Below, one piece after another: positions 20,665 through 32,982 of a stretch of 64,000 nt of DNA. The notes beneath the pieces were generated by a model that saw only the letters and a list, made by a program, of their open reading frames with translations, did no database searches and had not been told where the DNA came from. This stretch comes from Lunularia cruciata (taxonomy: Eukaryota; Streptophyta; Marchantiopsida; Lunulariales; Lunulariaceae). The DNA lies in NCBI GenBank assembly GCA_948567375.1, contig OX419756.1, positions 55,628,333 through 55,692,332 on the forward strand. The letters run 5' to 3'. Each line of letters opens with the position of its first letter. Position 1 is the first letter of the stretch. The position numbers were made by a program, and so were the translations under genes.

Positions 20665-20770
20665 TTGTGGCACTTTAGAGTCTATGTATGACTTATGTGT
20701 GAGTTGTGCTTCTATAGTGTATGATGTTGACAGCGATGTATGTTGTGTAGCGATGTATATACGCACGACA
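20665..20770 (+). repeat. Right terminal repeat B2 of DM-1
   Basis: 106 bp, identical to B1. Its last bases GACA abut the target duplication TGCT, after which CH-1 gag resumes. B is absent next to A1 at the left end, giving the arrangement A1...B1-A2-B2. Confidence 0.85.
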
Positions 20771-21006
20771 TGCTCAAATGGAGATTGTGGAGTGTGATGA
20801 TCAAGCAAATGAAGAATCCTTGTTGGAAAGTTCAAGCTACCAATTAGGAACTTGATTAGTTCCAATAGGATTGAAGGCTTGACCTATGCAAGTTTTCTTC
20901 ACTTGCAAGGTATGATATTTGATTGTGGTTGTAGGATTTTGGTTGATGTTGGAAGTTCAAAGAATTGCATTTCCATATAATTAACAAAGGAATTATGAAG
21001 TTTTAT

Positions 21007-21589
21007 TGTTATTTTTTGAAGACAAGAGAACTCCCAAAAAAGAAACACAAGAGAAGAAAAAAAAGGCTTTATCTCTCAATACTCTGATGCCCAAAAGGGC
21101 ACCTTATCTTTATTATAAATCAAAGAGGGCCCACTCAAAGAAAGCTCCACCATCATGGATTGGTGACTTGTCAATGAGCTCCACCTTTAGGTTAGTTGCA
21201 TGGATTGGGGATATCTCTATCCTTATCCTATTTGGTTGGTCAAAAAGTTTGACCAAAAGGAAATCTTTGGGGAATCTTTTGATAGGAAGTTTAGAATAAC
21301 ATGGGTGATATGCCATTGGAAAGCTCTCAATGAGAAAAATAGGTAGGGAAAAAGATAACACTTCTTATCTCAAAGGCTGGTCTCATTTTTTGAGGCCTAA
21401 TTCATCCATTTAGGCTTCTAAAATTGGTTTGAAGTTTTTAGGGTGTTTTTGGCCTCTACCCTATTTGTGTAAGTATTGTTTTGGTGACACTTCTATCTGA
21501 TCTACTAAGACCATCATATCTAACATCTTTCAAGATATTACCAAGCCAATTTCCACCTTTACATACTATATCTAGCTAATGACATTACA
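21007..21589 (-). repeat. Solo LTR related to MC-1, in CH-1 protease
   Basis: A 583-bp LTR (TGTTATTTTTTGAAG...GACATTACA) related to the MC-1 LTR (27,159-27,894), with shared AAGCTCCACC, TTGAGGCCTAATTCATC and TGGTGACACTTCTATCTGATC. A near-perfect 5-bp duplication TTTAT/TCTAT (21,002-21,006; 21,590-21,594) flanks it and CH-1 protease resumes after it. It is a solo LTR left by recombination between two LTRs. The strand is given by analogy with MC-1. Confidence 0.75.
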
Positions 21590-21594
21590 TCTAT

Positions 21595-24500
21595 CAAGCT
21601 AGTAATTGGAAGTAGATTGATGATGGCAGACGGTAAAAAGATTATGAGTTCCAGACCTCACAGACCTCACATCTTATTATATTCAAGACTGGGAAGGAGT
21701 ATTTGCAGTGTATGAGGTTTGTAATAACACCTCTACACCATGATATCATTCTAGGTTTGCTTTGGCTTGAACATCATAAGGTTCAATTTGATTGGACTGA
21801 TGATATATTCAAGTACAACACCATGATAAGAATTATAGATTAGGTTGTTTGGCACTTTTGAGTGAGACATCTAAGAATAGTTAGTCCCAAGATAGGAAGT
21901 TTATCAATAAAGAAACCATAGAGCAAGCTTTGGAGGAAGATACTCTTATTTTTGCAATGTGGATCAGCTGATTGTGCACGAAGAATCTGATGGGAGCCAC
22001 AAGCCTCATCAAGCAATGGTTAGTCAGATAGTTCAAGAGTTTGCAGATATGTTTCTAGATGATTTACCAAAGAGGTTACCCTCAGATCATTGTATGCATT
22101 TCAAGATTGAGTCATTGCCAAGAAGTACTCTAATGAATAGACCAATCTATTGGCTCTCACCAAAGGAGTTGGAAGAGTTTCAAATAACACTAACGAAGTT
22201 GTTGGAGAAGGATTTCATACAACATAGTACATCTTTTAGGAGAGCACTAGTACTATTTGTCCCAAAGAAGGATGGAGGACTTTGCTTCTATTATTGATTA
22301 CCACAACCTCAGTAAACAAATAGTGAAGAATGTATATCCTTTGCCTTGAATTCATGACTTGCTAGATCAATTGAGTGGAGTGCTTCTCCAAGTTGGATCT
22401 TCAAAGAAGCTATTGGCAGATTCACATTGATAGAGAGGATATAAAAAAGACTACCTTTTGCACAAGGTATAGGTATTTTGAATGGAGAGTTCTACCTTTT
22501 GGACTCACTAATACTCTGACAATCTTCATGGATCAAATGCATTGAGTGTTGGATGAGCTATTGGATTAGTACATGATGGTGTTCTTTGATGATATTTGAA
22601 TGATATAATGAAGTAAGATGGAGGTAGAACACATAAATCATGTGTTAGAAGTCCTAAGATACCTATATCAATGGAGGTTTTATTGCAAGAAGTCAAAGTG
22701 TGCCTTTTGGCAAAAGGAAGTTATATTTTTGGGTCATAAGGTCTCATCAAAGGAGATCAAATTAAAAGAGGAGAAAATCAAAGCCAATATTGATTGGCCT
22801 ACCCAAAAGGATGCCATAGAAGTGTGAGAATTTTATGGATTGACTAGTTTTTACCAATGATTCATCCACTACTATGCTCATGTAGCTACACCATTGACCA
22901 ATCTCTTAAAGAAGACCTCAAGCTTTGAGTGGACCACCAAGCATGAAGAAACATTCAAGAAGTTGAAGCATATAGTGTCTTCAAAATCCATTCTTCAACC
23001 ATATGATCCTCAACTACCTTGTGTGATTGATTTTGATGCTTCTAATTTTGCTATTGGAGTTGTGCTGCAATTGGAATTTCAAGATGGATTACATTGCATT
23101 TGTTCTCACTAACTAAACACCACAAAAAGGAATTATTTTGCTTGAGATAAAAAATAACTAGCAATGGTATATCAAACCAAGGTATGGAGGCATTATCTTT
23201 TGGGGAAACAAGCGATCATGCAAACCAATCATAAACCTTTGTTGCAAACATTACATGTGGAGCACATGAAGAGTCGACATCATCGAAGGGAGGAACAACT
23301 ACAATTTTTTGACATCAAACTTGAGTACAAACCAATAGGTTCCATGTCATCTCTAATACCTATCATGACAACCTGATTTGAAGACTCTTCCCAAACCTCT
23401 CATCATGGCGGCAATTACAATAATGTCAATTGACTCAAAAGTCCAAATCAAGTTTTAGACTGCTTTACAACAAGATCCCTTCTTTCAGATGGTATAAGGT
23501 CATTTTGCAGCACATGATAAGGAATACAACACCTCTCCTTCAAGGAAAGCCTTTTATTCTAGTAGAACCGGATCTTTGTTCTAGCCAAGGATGATCTACA
23601 ACTTGTGCGCCTTCAAGAAGCCCATAACTTACCAATCATTAATCACATAGGTGTGGACAAGACCTTAGGTACCCTACAATGCCAATGATTGTGGCTTGAC
23701 ATGCCACAAGGGGTTTGAGAGTTTGTTTGATCTTGTGAGAGTTGCCAATGCAACAAGGCCAATAACCAAAACCCGCGTGGACTATATCAACAATTTCCCA
23801 TCCCATCTGCTTGATGGGAACATGTGAGCTTAGATTTCATCAAATCCTTGCCAAAGACAATGTCATATAGTAATGTCATATAGCAATTATGATGTTTGTT
23901 GATAAGCTTAGTAAACAAATCCATTTGGCACCAACCCAAATGGATTCAATGGATCATACAATGGATACTCCAACATCAACCCAAATTTAATTCAACAATG
24001 TCTTCAAGTATTATAAGATGCCTCATGTACTCATCTTTGACCATGATCTTCAATTCATTGGTAAATTTTGGCAAGCATTCTTCTAGCTACTCAACACCAA
24101 GCTTGCTTTGTCCACATCCTATCATCCTTAAAATGATAGGCAAACCAAACATGCAAATTGCACCTTTGAGGATATGTTTTGTATCTTTGTCAAAATTCAC
24201 CATACCAATTAGGATGAATGCCTTAAACTTATTGAGTTTGCCTACAATAACTCCAAGTAGGCAAGTACCAAATTCTCTCTTTTCTTCCTTAATTTTTGCC
24301 AAGACCCACTTATTCTAGATTCCTATCTTGCTCCTCCTTCATCTCAATGTCCTCATACTTTCACCTTCTTCACCATAATATCCCACTCTCTACAACAAGC
24401 CAAAGCTCATCCTCTTGTTGCTCAAAATCATCAAAAGCAATATGTAGATCAATATCATTATGATCTCATCTATCAACTTGGTGATAACGTCATGCTTTCT

Positions 24501-24930
24501 TCTCGTAACCTACCCTTCACACTTGGTACCCAAGTTCATAAACTTGCTCCTAATTGGATAGGTCCATTTGATGTCACCCAAATCATATCACCTATTGCTT
24601 ATCGCCTTGCCTTGCCTTGCCTTGCCTTGCTATATGCAAATCCACCTTGTCTTTCAGGTTTCCAAGTTTCTAATCCATCTTCCTCTTTTACTTGTGTCCA
24701 GCTCCCTCCTCTTCCTATCTCTATCAATTATCATGAGAAGTATGAAGTTGATCATATCCCTCGATGTCGCCACATTCAACATGGCCACCAACAATATATT
24801 GAGTGCAAAATCTTTGGAAAAGGTACACTCTTCATGGAAAAGGTATCCCTTGGGAGTCTCTTTCTCATCTCTACAATGCACAAATGGCCATCCAAGAGTT
24901 TGAAGCTTCCATGGTGACAAGGACATCACC
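21595..24930 (+). pseudogene. CH-1 pol region (protease to chromodomain)
   Basis: Decayed CH pol aligned end to end with CH-2 and CH-3: protease remainder, RT ([20 protein letters not shown]), thumb ([17 protein letters not shown]), RNase H ([16 protein letters not shown]), integrase, and near 24,730-24,900 a chromodomain relic. Dozens of breaks. Nothing suggests that it is functional. Confidence 0.75.
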
Positions 24931-24949
24931 AACTAGTGGTACGAGACTA

Positions 24950-25442
24950 TATAACAACATGGAATTTATAGACAAGTTAGTTGAGACTAGCAAAATAGAA
25001 AATTAGCCAAATTAGCCACAAATTATAAGAATATTCAAAGTATCTAAGAAACTTCTTGGAGCCTTCCAAGTATTAGGTAACGTGTATGACAAGTGAGAAC
25101 TTCTAGGAGGAAGCTTTTTGGGAAGCTTCTTGGCTAGCTTAGCTTGCATGCCAAGTAGATGGCTTCTAGAAGGAAGTTCTTCAACGAGCTTAACTTGCTT
25201 GTCAAATAGACTGTTTTTAGAAAGAAGCTTCTCAAGAATCTTCTCGGTTAACTTAGCCTGCACTCTAAGAAGACAACTTTTAGCAAGCTTCTTGAGTAGC
25301 TTTTCAAGAGCCTTGTATATTCCTTATAAATACCAAAGCCCAAGCTCATGCTAGACATTTGGAGTTTCCTCCATTCAAGAGTCCAAATGAGATCTTTCAC
25401 TTTGATCTTTCATTCTCCTATTTGTCTCCTTGGTCTTTTACA
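24950..25442 (+). repeat. CH-1 right LTR
   Basis: A decayed LTR of the CH family, from TATAACAACATGGA to TTGGTCTTTTACA. It keeps AAGCTTCTTGG and GGCTTCTAGAAGGAAG clusters, TATAAATACC and AGCTCATGCTAGACATT. It is longer than the 423-bp LTRs of CH-3 because of small internal duplications. DM-2 RT sequence begins directly after it. Confidence 0.75.
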
Positions 25443-27158
25443 AAGAACATGCATGGAAACTACACAAATAAGAGGATGTGTGGAGATTACCATCATATCA
25501 ATCAATAGACTAGGGCTGATTGGTATGCCATGCTTACATTGGAGGAGATCTTTGATGCAATTGGGTATGCAAAGGTCTTCAGTACTTTGGATCTTTGAGC
25601 TTGATATCATGAATTGCCAATCAAGGAGGATAACAAGTCCAAGCAACATTTTGGGCTATTGATCCTCATGGCAAGGATGAATTACATAAGTGGAGGTTCT
25701 TACTATTTGGGTTAAAAATTTGTTCCTATTGAGTTTTAGATGGTCATGAACAAGATACTAATAGGATTGGATTTTGGTCAGAGCTATATTTGATGACATT
25801 TTGATCTATAGTACAATTGTGGAGGAGCATGCAAGACATTTGTTGGAGGTGTTTGAGAGGATGAGATCTCATGGACTCAAATTACATCTTGTGAAGTGTA
25901 GATTCTTTCATGAGTAGGTTGAGTATTTGTGTCATAATATTTACCATGGTGGACTTGGTGTTCAACAAACCAAGGTAGAGGCTATTGTACGTATTTCTCG
26001 GCCTACAAATATGAGCAGAGTGTAAGCATTCCTTGGGTTGGCAAAATTCTATCACTTATACATTAGAGGAGCTAGTGTCATTGCCTAAGGCCTTGGCAAA
26101 GCTGACCAAACTTACACAAGAGTGATGTTGGAGAGATGAGTAGGAGAGAGCTTTTATAAAGCTCAAGGAGAAGTTAACATCTTCCCCTATTCTTAAGAAA
26201 CCAATCAAAGGATGACCATCTAGGTTCATATTGATTAGAGTACATTGGAGCTTGGAGAAATGGTCACTTAACATGATGAGGGAGGGAAGGAGTTTGTGGT
26301 GGCCTATGCTAGTCGCTCCAAAAATTCAATAGAGGTGAAGTATAGTTCATATGAGGGAGAGTGGTTGGTAGTAGTATGGGCAATCACACATTTTTGATGT
26401 TTCCTATTAAGTAACTCTCACTCTCACTCTCATCATTGATCATCACCTGCTGAAGTGGTTGATGGAGTTTGACAAGCTTTCATGGTAGCTTGCAAGATGG
26501 GGCTCTAATTTTAAAAGAGTATGATTTCACAGTTATTCACAAACTTGGAGTGGTGAACCATGATGTAGATAGGTTGAGTAAAAACCCATGTCCCAACTAG
26601 TAGGATCAGATTGGAGCACATTGGCATGGTAATATAGATGAAGAGATAGTGCTTGGTTAGCATGCATCTACCTTTCTATGCATATTTTTTGAGGCTTTGG
26701 TGGTATCTCTCTCAATACATACAAGAGGATTTGTTGAGGTCATAGATCCAAATAATAAAGATATTTGGTATAAGTCAATGAGACATTCATGATCATGTCT
26801 TAGTGATAGATAATCTTTGAATTGGTGTTGTGGGTGGTCCAATTGGTGCTAAGGAGAAATAATGTGTCCTTTAATGAGCTAAGAGGTTGAGATTGGAGAG
26901 GAAACACCTTCTTCATGTATGGGAGGATAGTAGAGTGCGAGTAGTACCACTTCCATGTTAGAGACCACAATTGATACATCATGCTAATGAAGAGCTAGTA
27001 CATTTTGAAGTAAAGTATACATACAACTTACTCCAAAGTTATTGATGGTTTGGTATGCATACCAATGTATGATTGCCAAATCATACATTGTTTGTTGCCA
27101 AATGTGTGATTTGTGACCAAGTTAGAGTATCATTAATGCTATTACACCACAATTACAC
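25443..27158 (+). pseudogene. DM-2 RT, RNase H and integrase head
   Basis: Plus-strand match to 17,183-18,870 of DM-1: MCGDYRPIN-like block, RT core, RNase H, the hinge after RNase H, and the integrase HHCC head. It ends at ACAATTACAC, where MC-1 is inserted (target TACAC). Heavily decayed. Confidence 0.75.
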
Positions 27159-27894
27159 TGTAATACTCAGAGGACAAGAGAAGACAAAAAACACAGATTG
27201 CACACTCAAACATTTGATGCCCCAAGGGAGCACCTTCTCTTTATTATATAGACAAAGAGGATCTCCTCCAAGGAAGCTCCACCATAGGATTAGGGACACA
27301 GATAGGTGACATGTCAGCAAGCTCCACCCTTGGATTACTTACTTGGATGGGTGACATGTCTAGTCTAGGTCCTATCTGGTTGGTTAAACAAGCTTTGACC
27401 GGAGGGAATCTTTTAGGGAATCTTCCTGTAGGAATCTCAGAATCATGTGAGTAACCGTTGGAAAGCTCTCGACGAGACAAAGCAGGGGGGGAGGGAAGGC
27501 CAGCCTTTCCTCTATGGGGGGGGGGATCCACACATTTTTGAGGCCTAATTCATCTGTTTAGGCCTCCAAAATTGCCTTCAAAGATTTCAGGCATATTTCG
27601 GTTCCTACTTTATTAGTAGAAGTCCTCTTTTGGTGATACTTCTTTCTGATCTGTTTAGTCCATCATGTGTAACATCCTTCCAAATGTTACCAAACCAATT
27701 CTCACCTTTAAATCATATGTATAGCTATTGGTTTTGAGGTTCTCAAGTCTATTTTGGTTTTTGCCCTATTAGTAGAAGTACTCTTTTGGTGATACTTCTA
27801 TCTAATCTATTTTGACCATCATGTATAAAATCATTCGAGATGTTACCAAACCAAATTTCATATCTAGATCATATGGCTTATCCTTGGTATTACA
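27159..27894 (-). repeat. MC-1 LTR (736 bp)
   Basis: TGTAATACTCAGAGG...CTTGGTATTACA. It contains a G-run (near 27,520) and an internal duplication of about 150 bp: TATTAGTAGAAGT.CTCTTTTGGTG occurs at about 27,610 and 27,770, each followed by TTACCAAACCAA. This is the 3' LTR of the minus-strand element. Confidence 0.85.
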
Positions 27895-27904
27895 GACCTC
27901 CCTC

Positions 27905-30900
27905 CTTTTAAGATGCAACGTCCTCGTTGTGCAATTGTTGGTCAAAGGCTTGCACCAACACCGGTGCATGTGCCAAATTGGCAGTGGGTTCCCAGGTTGC
28001 TTTATAGAGGGGGTAACCTTTCCATTGTACTAGATATTCCACCTACGGATGGCGAGTACCACGCATGCGTTTTTGGAGAATCCGCTCCACTTCATATTCG
28101 TCTATGCTATCAATGACTATCGGACAAGGTCGAATGTCCTGTGTGGAAGGACCTTGGCCTGATCGGGGAGCATATCTGCGTAGTAGGGAGACATGGAACA
28201 CTAGATGGATCTTCATGTGTGGTGGTAGCTCAAGGTGATAGGCCACATCGCCGATGCGACGAAGAATCGAGAAAGGCCCAATAAAACAAGGTCTGAGCTT
28301 ACGAGATCCAACTAATGTGAGGTTGGTTGTTGATAGCCACACTTGATCCCCAACATTGAACTCCATGTGCCTATGGTGTGCATCAGCATATTGCTTTTGT
28401 CAATTTTGCGCAATCTGTAACCTGTGCTTAGCGCTCTCCACACCTTGTTGGATTCTAGAAACAAATGTGTTGACTGCATCAACCTTGGTAGTCACTGGAC
28501 GGATCTTCATCAAGCTAGAAGGTGTGAAGGGATGCTCACCATACATGAGGAAGAACGGAGTGACCTGGGTGGAGGAATTCACTGAATTGTTGTAAGTGAA
28601 TTCCACCAACGGAAGTAGGGTGTCCCACCTCTCTTGCTCTTCTAAGGTGAAGCCGCGTAACATGTCTTCAATGGTGCGATTAGCCCGCTCTGTTTGGCCA
28701 TTTGTTTGTGGGTGGTAAGCTATAGACATGGCCAACTTGGTTTTGAAGAAACCAAAGAGTGTTCACCAAAACAAACTGGTGAATTGGGTGCCTCTATCGG
28801 TGATGAGTACTCTAGACAAGCCATGGTGAGCAAAGACTGCATCTAAGTATAGTTGAGCTAGTTGTGGAGCGGTCACCTCCTTGGTGGTAGGGCGTACATG
28901 AATCATTTTGCTGAGCCGGTCCACAAAGACCACAATGGAGTCAAACCCTGAGGTGGTCTTGGGTAATTCACAGACGAGATACATACTCACTTGTTCCCAA
29001 CGTTGGGTAGGAGTGGGGAGAGGTTGAAGGAGCCCTGCAGGAGCTTGATTAGAAGCTTTGTTCTGTTGACAAAGTAGGCAGCAACGCACATAGTCCATCA
29101 CGTTGTTGCTCATTTTGGTCCAATAGTAATGGCGCTTGATTGCCTCCAAGGTCTTGTCCACTCCGACATGAGCTACAATGGCCAAATCATGACATTCCGC
29201 TAGAATGGTGGTGCGTAATTCTGGGACATTTGGGATCCACAATTGGCCCTCCCAAAAGGTGAGTCCTTGGGTGCTGGTGACACCTTTGGACGATTGCGCT
29301 TCTACAATCTGTGGATCAATTTTTGTAGCAGCTAGAATCTCTTGCTAGAATTCAGGGTTAATCTTAACCTCTGCCACCAAGTTGTTGGCCATTGGCATGC
29401 GGGTGAATGCATCTGCAAGTTGCTTCTTACCTTCCACATAGGTGATTGTCATGTTGAAGCATTGTCGCCACTCTGCCCACCAAATTTGGCGACGAGATAG
29501 ATCCTTCTGCGTCTCGAGGTAGACTAGAGGTTTGTGGTCTGTCTCTACTACAAATGCCTTCTTGCCCAAGTAGTGCTTCCAATGCTTGGTTGCTAGAACG
29601 ATGGCCAACTCTTCTCGTTCTGTGATGTGGTAGTTGTGCTCTGCCGGTAACAACTTTCAAGAGAAATATGCAATTGGATGCCATCCATCATGCCACTCTT
29701 GTTGTAGGAGTGCTCCTATTGCTACGCCTAATGCATCTGTAGCCAACTTGATTGGATGTTTTGGGTCATACCACTTCAAGATTGGTGCATGTAGCAAGGC
29801 GGCCTTCAATTCTTGAAAGGCCAACTCTTGTGTAGTTCTCCATGTCCACTTCTTCCCCTTGCCAAGTAGTGCCGTTAAAGGCTGTGCAACCTTAGAGAAG
29901 TCCTTGACAAATCTACGATAGAATCCCGTCAACCCCAAGAAGCTCTTAAGTTGAGTCTGATCTTTTGGGGCACTCCATTTTTGAATGACCTCTATTTTAT
30001 CTATCAATACTTGAATGCCCTCTGCACTTACTCCATGCCCTAAGTAGTCTACTTCAAACTTGCCAAACTCACACTTTGAGATTTTGGCGTACAACTGATT
30101 TTGTCTTAGAATCTGGAGGACCTCTCGTAGATGTTGTTTGTGTTATGTCATCGTGCTACTATATACTAAGATATCATCCAAGAAGACGATAACAGACTTA
30201 TCCAAGTATGGATGAAATATGTCATTCATTAGGCTCATGAAAGTGGCAGGCGCATTGGTGAGGCCAAAAGGCATCACAAGATACTCAAAGTGGCCATACT
30301 TGGCTCAAAAGGCTGTTTTGGACACATCCTCCTCTACAATTCGGATTTGATTGTAACCGCTCTGCAAGTCCAGTTTGGTGAAGTATCTTGCTCCATGGAG
30401 TTGATCAAATAGGTCATCCATGCAAGGTAAGGGGTATTTGTTCTTCATTGTTTGCTGATTGAGACCCCGATAGTCAATGCACATGCGCATTGTACCATCC
30501 TTCTTCTTCACAAACAAGACAGGGGCTCCATATGGTGATATGCTAGGTTGGATGAACCCTTTCTGTAGCATCTCCTCAATTTGAGTCTTACACTCCTCCA
30601 ACTCATGAGGTGATAGGCGATATGGGGCCTTACAAGGAGGTGTCTTCCCCGGGAGTGTCTCTATTTTGTGATATACTCGCCTTTTAGGTGGTAATCCTGA
30701 GGGTAGATCATCGGGAAATACATCTTGAAACTCATCCACCACATCCTTCAATTTCTCAGGAATTTGTCCAATGAGTTGTGCACTCTGGACTTCTCTTATT
30801 AGACCCATAAAACATCTATCGGTCTTACAGACCGTTGTCGTCCCTACGACATATAGAGGCAGTTTCTGCCTGTGTGATTTTTCTTTAACCCCAATAATTG

Positions 30901-31342
30901 ACCATTGGTGGGTTCTCACTACTTTCTTCCTCCAATCCACCATTGGGTTGTACTGCTCCATCCATGGCATGCCTAAAATTGCATCATAACGGGCTAACTG
31001 TATCACTCGCCACTCAATTGCTTCCTGATATTCTCCTACAGAGAGGGTTACCCGTCTAGGTAATGATTCAATCCTCTCTATTTGCCTATTTGGTAACTCT
31101 ACTTCTTCACTTCCATCTCTCTCTAGATCCATTCCCAAGCTTATTGCAACAAAGCAAGACAAGAAATTCTTTGTTGCTCCCGGATCTATTAATACTCTCA
31201 CTTGATTACCTTTTAGGATTCCATTCATGACAATCAATTGTGAGGTTGCCTTTCGGGATCCTTGCGCATTATTCTTCTTCCTTCCCTTGCTTCTCTGCTT
31301 CTTGATTGAGCTAGTAAGGCCGCAAGGTACATTTACTGACAA
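27905..31342 (-). pseudogene. MC-1 pol region with chromodomain
   Basis: Read on the minus strand. Protease: [13 protein letters not shown] with [49 protein letters not shown]. RNase [33 protein letters not shown]. Integrase: CHDLAIVAHVGVDKTLEAIK, VSMYLVCELPKTTSGFDSIV, LITDRGTQFTS and [20 protein letters not shown]. The C-terminal chromodomain has EYEVERILQKRMRG and VQWKGYPLYKATWEP (27,960-28,125). Chromodomains bind methylated histone tails and steer integration to heterochromatin. Broken by several interruptions; domain order normal. Confidence 0.85.
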
Positions 31343-32439
31343 TCTTTGTTTTCCGAAGTGGTTTCCACCTCCTCCTCTTCAATATGCCTCTCCATGTTGT
31401 TCAAAGATCGCCTGTACAAAGGCCAAGGGCCTCTAGGGAAATGAGTGTGACAATTGGTAGATATGTGCCCAATACAGCCACAATTGTAACAACAACGTTG
31501 TTCTCCTCGAGTCCCTTCTCCTTGTGGGACTCCATTTCTTCGTTCGTCTACCCGTCCCCGCTCCCCTTGAAGTGGCCGTGCTCCTCGATCTCGGAATCGA
31601 TGGTTGCCCAATTCCATCGGTACAAGTCCACCCATGTGTGGCATTTCTGCCCAATAATGTTGAGGTGGAACTACTCCTTCACCTCCACCTAATGCTCCTG
31701 CTATTCTTTGTGCACAAGCAATAGCTTCAAATACCATGCGAGGGTTTTGCACCATGACTTCTTGGCAAATCCGCTCTTTCAACCCTCATTTGAAATTGTT
31801 GAGAGCCTCTACTGGACTCATGTCGGTGATTGTGACTTGTAGATCCAGAAATGCCTCCACATACTCTTGTACGCTATTCTTCTGTCTCAATCCCCATAGT
31901 TGGGTTTGAGCCATCTGCATGGAATCCACCGATTGGAAATTCTTCAGCAATCCTTCTTGCATTGCTGTCCATGTGACCTCCCTTCTCTCTGCCAGCATGG
32001 ATCGTTCCCAAGCATCATACCATGTGAGGGCTTTATCAGTCAAGTACCCACATGCAAACACGCCTACAGCATGCTCTGTGATCTCTGTTGAGAACAATCA
32101 AAAATATTGATTCATTCTCGAGATCCAATTTTCCACTACTCCCATCGTACGCTACCCCTTGTAAGGCTCAATGTTGCAGGTTTTCTTCGTCCGGAGTGGC
32201 AATGTGGCTTCATCGTTTATAGGGTTCGTAGGCACGGGTGCCTCTCCAAGTACTTCAGTCGCAGGTACTGGATTTTGAGACGGCTCTTCTTCTTGCATGG
32301 CTTGATCGTTCCTAAGGATCTGCACTTGACTTTGTAATGTCTCCATGGTCATCTTAATCTTTCGAAATTCATTCAACATCCCTTGCATTCCTTGCACCAG
32401 CTCTTGCAACTGCGGATCCATGGTTCCTGCAACACCCAA
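31343..32439 (-). pseudogene. MC-1 gag region
   Basis: The minus-strand gag begins near 32,421 (MDPQLQELVQGMQGMLNEFR, a coiled-coil start). It continues through a capsid segment (YLTDKALTWYDAWERSM, then NFQSVDSMQMAQTQLWGLRQ) and a zinc knuckle CYNCGCIGHISTNCH, followed by an acidic tail ([13 protein letters not shown]). Broken. Confidence 0.8.
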
Positions 32440-32558
32440 TTGCTAACGTCTACTTCAATACAGAGTCAATATAATCACTCTGGAAGGCGCACAAACTATC
32501 GGAACTACCATTGGGACCTCAAAAGCTATCACTTGTTGATAATACTCCTCACCAAAAT
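32440..32558 (-). other. MC-1 leader
   Basis: Untranslated leader of MC-1 on the minus strand, between gag and the point where CH-2 is inserted. No primer site is recognised in the preserved part. Confidence 0.5.
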
Positions 32559-32981
32559 TGTAACAATATGGAGTTTAGTGACGAAGTTAGTCGGGCTTAC
32601 GAAGTAGAGAATAAGACAAAATAGCCTAGAATATTCTAGAAGCATCTAAGAAGCTTCTTAGGAAGCTTCCTAACTAGTTAACTTGCGCCCTAAGCAGGTA
32701 GCTTCTAGAAGGAAGCTTCTAGAAGCTTCTAACTAGCTTAGCTTGCACGCCAAGTAGGCGGCTTCTAGAAGGAAGCTTCTTGAGAAGCTTCCTAGTTAAC
32801 TTGGCTTGCTCTCCAAGAAAGCGGCTCAAGGAAACTTCTTGTGAAGCTTCAAGGGTCTTGTATGCTACCTATAAATACCAAGGCCGAAGCTCATGCTAGG
32901 CATTCGGAGTTTTCCCTCATTTCAAGTGTCCCAATGTGAGTTCCATTCTCCTATTTCTCTCCTCGGTTTCGATCTTTTACA
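32559..32981 (+). repeat. CH-2 left LTR (423 bp)
   Basis: TGTAACAATATGGAG...GATCTTTTACA, almost identical to the CH-3 LTRs. It contains heat-shock-element-like arrays (GAATATTCTAGAAG near 32,629; GAAGCTTCTAGAAGCTTC near 32,712) and a TATA box TATAAATA at 32,870-32,877. Confidence 0.9.
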
Positions 32982-32982
32982 T

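Larger units (their letters stand above)
11067..20770 (+). mobile_element. DM-1: Ty3/gypsy element with DNMT and PHD domains, split direct repeats
   Basis: A 9,704-bp element inserted in the CH-1 gag. Comparison with intact gag (near 34,090) shows that only the element plus a 4-bp duplication TGCT (11,063-11,066; 20,771-20,774) was added. Termini are TGTCACG...CGCACGACA. Order: A1 (450 bp), leader of about 1.1 kb, gag, protease, DNMT, RT, RNase H, integrase, PHD finger, then B1-A2-B2. Coding GC is higher than the flanks. The RT style (CGDYRPINQQTKADRYAIPT, YIDD) is of the kind I associate with charophyte and bryophyte Ty3 elements (recalled, not searched). It is broken, with roughly twenty interruptions; A1 and A2 differ at about 7%. 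Age: intermediate, younger than CH-1. Confidence 0.85.
10779..25442 (+). mobile_element. CH-1: old chromovirus (Ty3/gypsy), interrupted
   Basis: A decayed member of the CH family. Pieces: gag capsid end and zinc knuckle region (10,779-11,066), protease start (20,775-21,006), protease to integrase and chromodomain (21,590-about 24,930), right LTR (24,950-25,442). Sequence order matches CH-3 throughout. It is interrupted by DM-1 at 11,067 and by a solo LTR at 21,007, and itself lies within DM-2. The left LTR is not seen. It has dozens of breaks and is clearly older than CH-2 and CH-3. Confidence 0.75.

Noticed and set aside
20109-20770. B-A-B read as a miniature LTR element (TRIM) with 106-bp LTRs
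   Set aside because: A1 alone forms the left boundary of DM-1 and B2 the exact right boundary, with a target duplication across the whole 9.7 kb; the same order recurs in DM-2.
11067-20770. DM-1 as a DIRS/Ngaro tyrosine-recombinase element
   Set aside because: The coding part has a DDE integrase with zinc head and no tyrosine-recombinase motif was seen; a 4-bp target duplication is present.
24600-24632. Short tandem CCTTG repeat
   Set aside because: A five-base microsatellite inside the decayed CH-1 integrase region; no further significance seen.
30305-31342. 345-codon minus-strand ORF as a host protease gene
   Set aside because: It joins protease and RT motifs of MC-1 and lies between the MC-1 gag and integrase.
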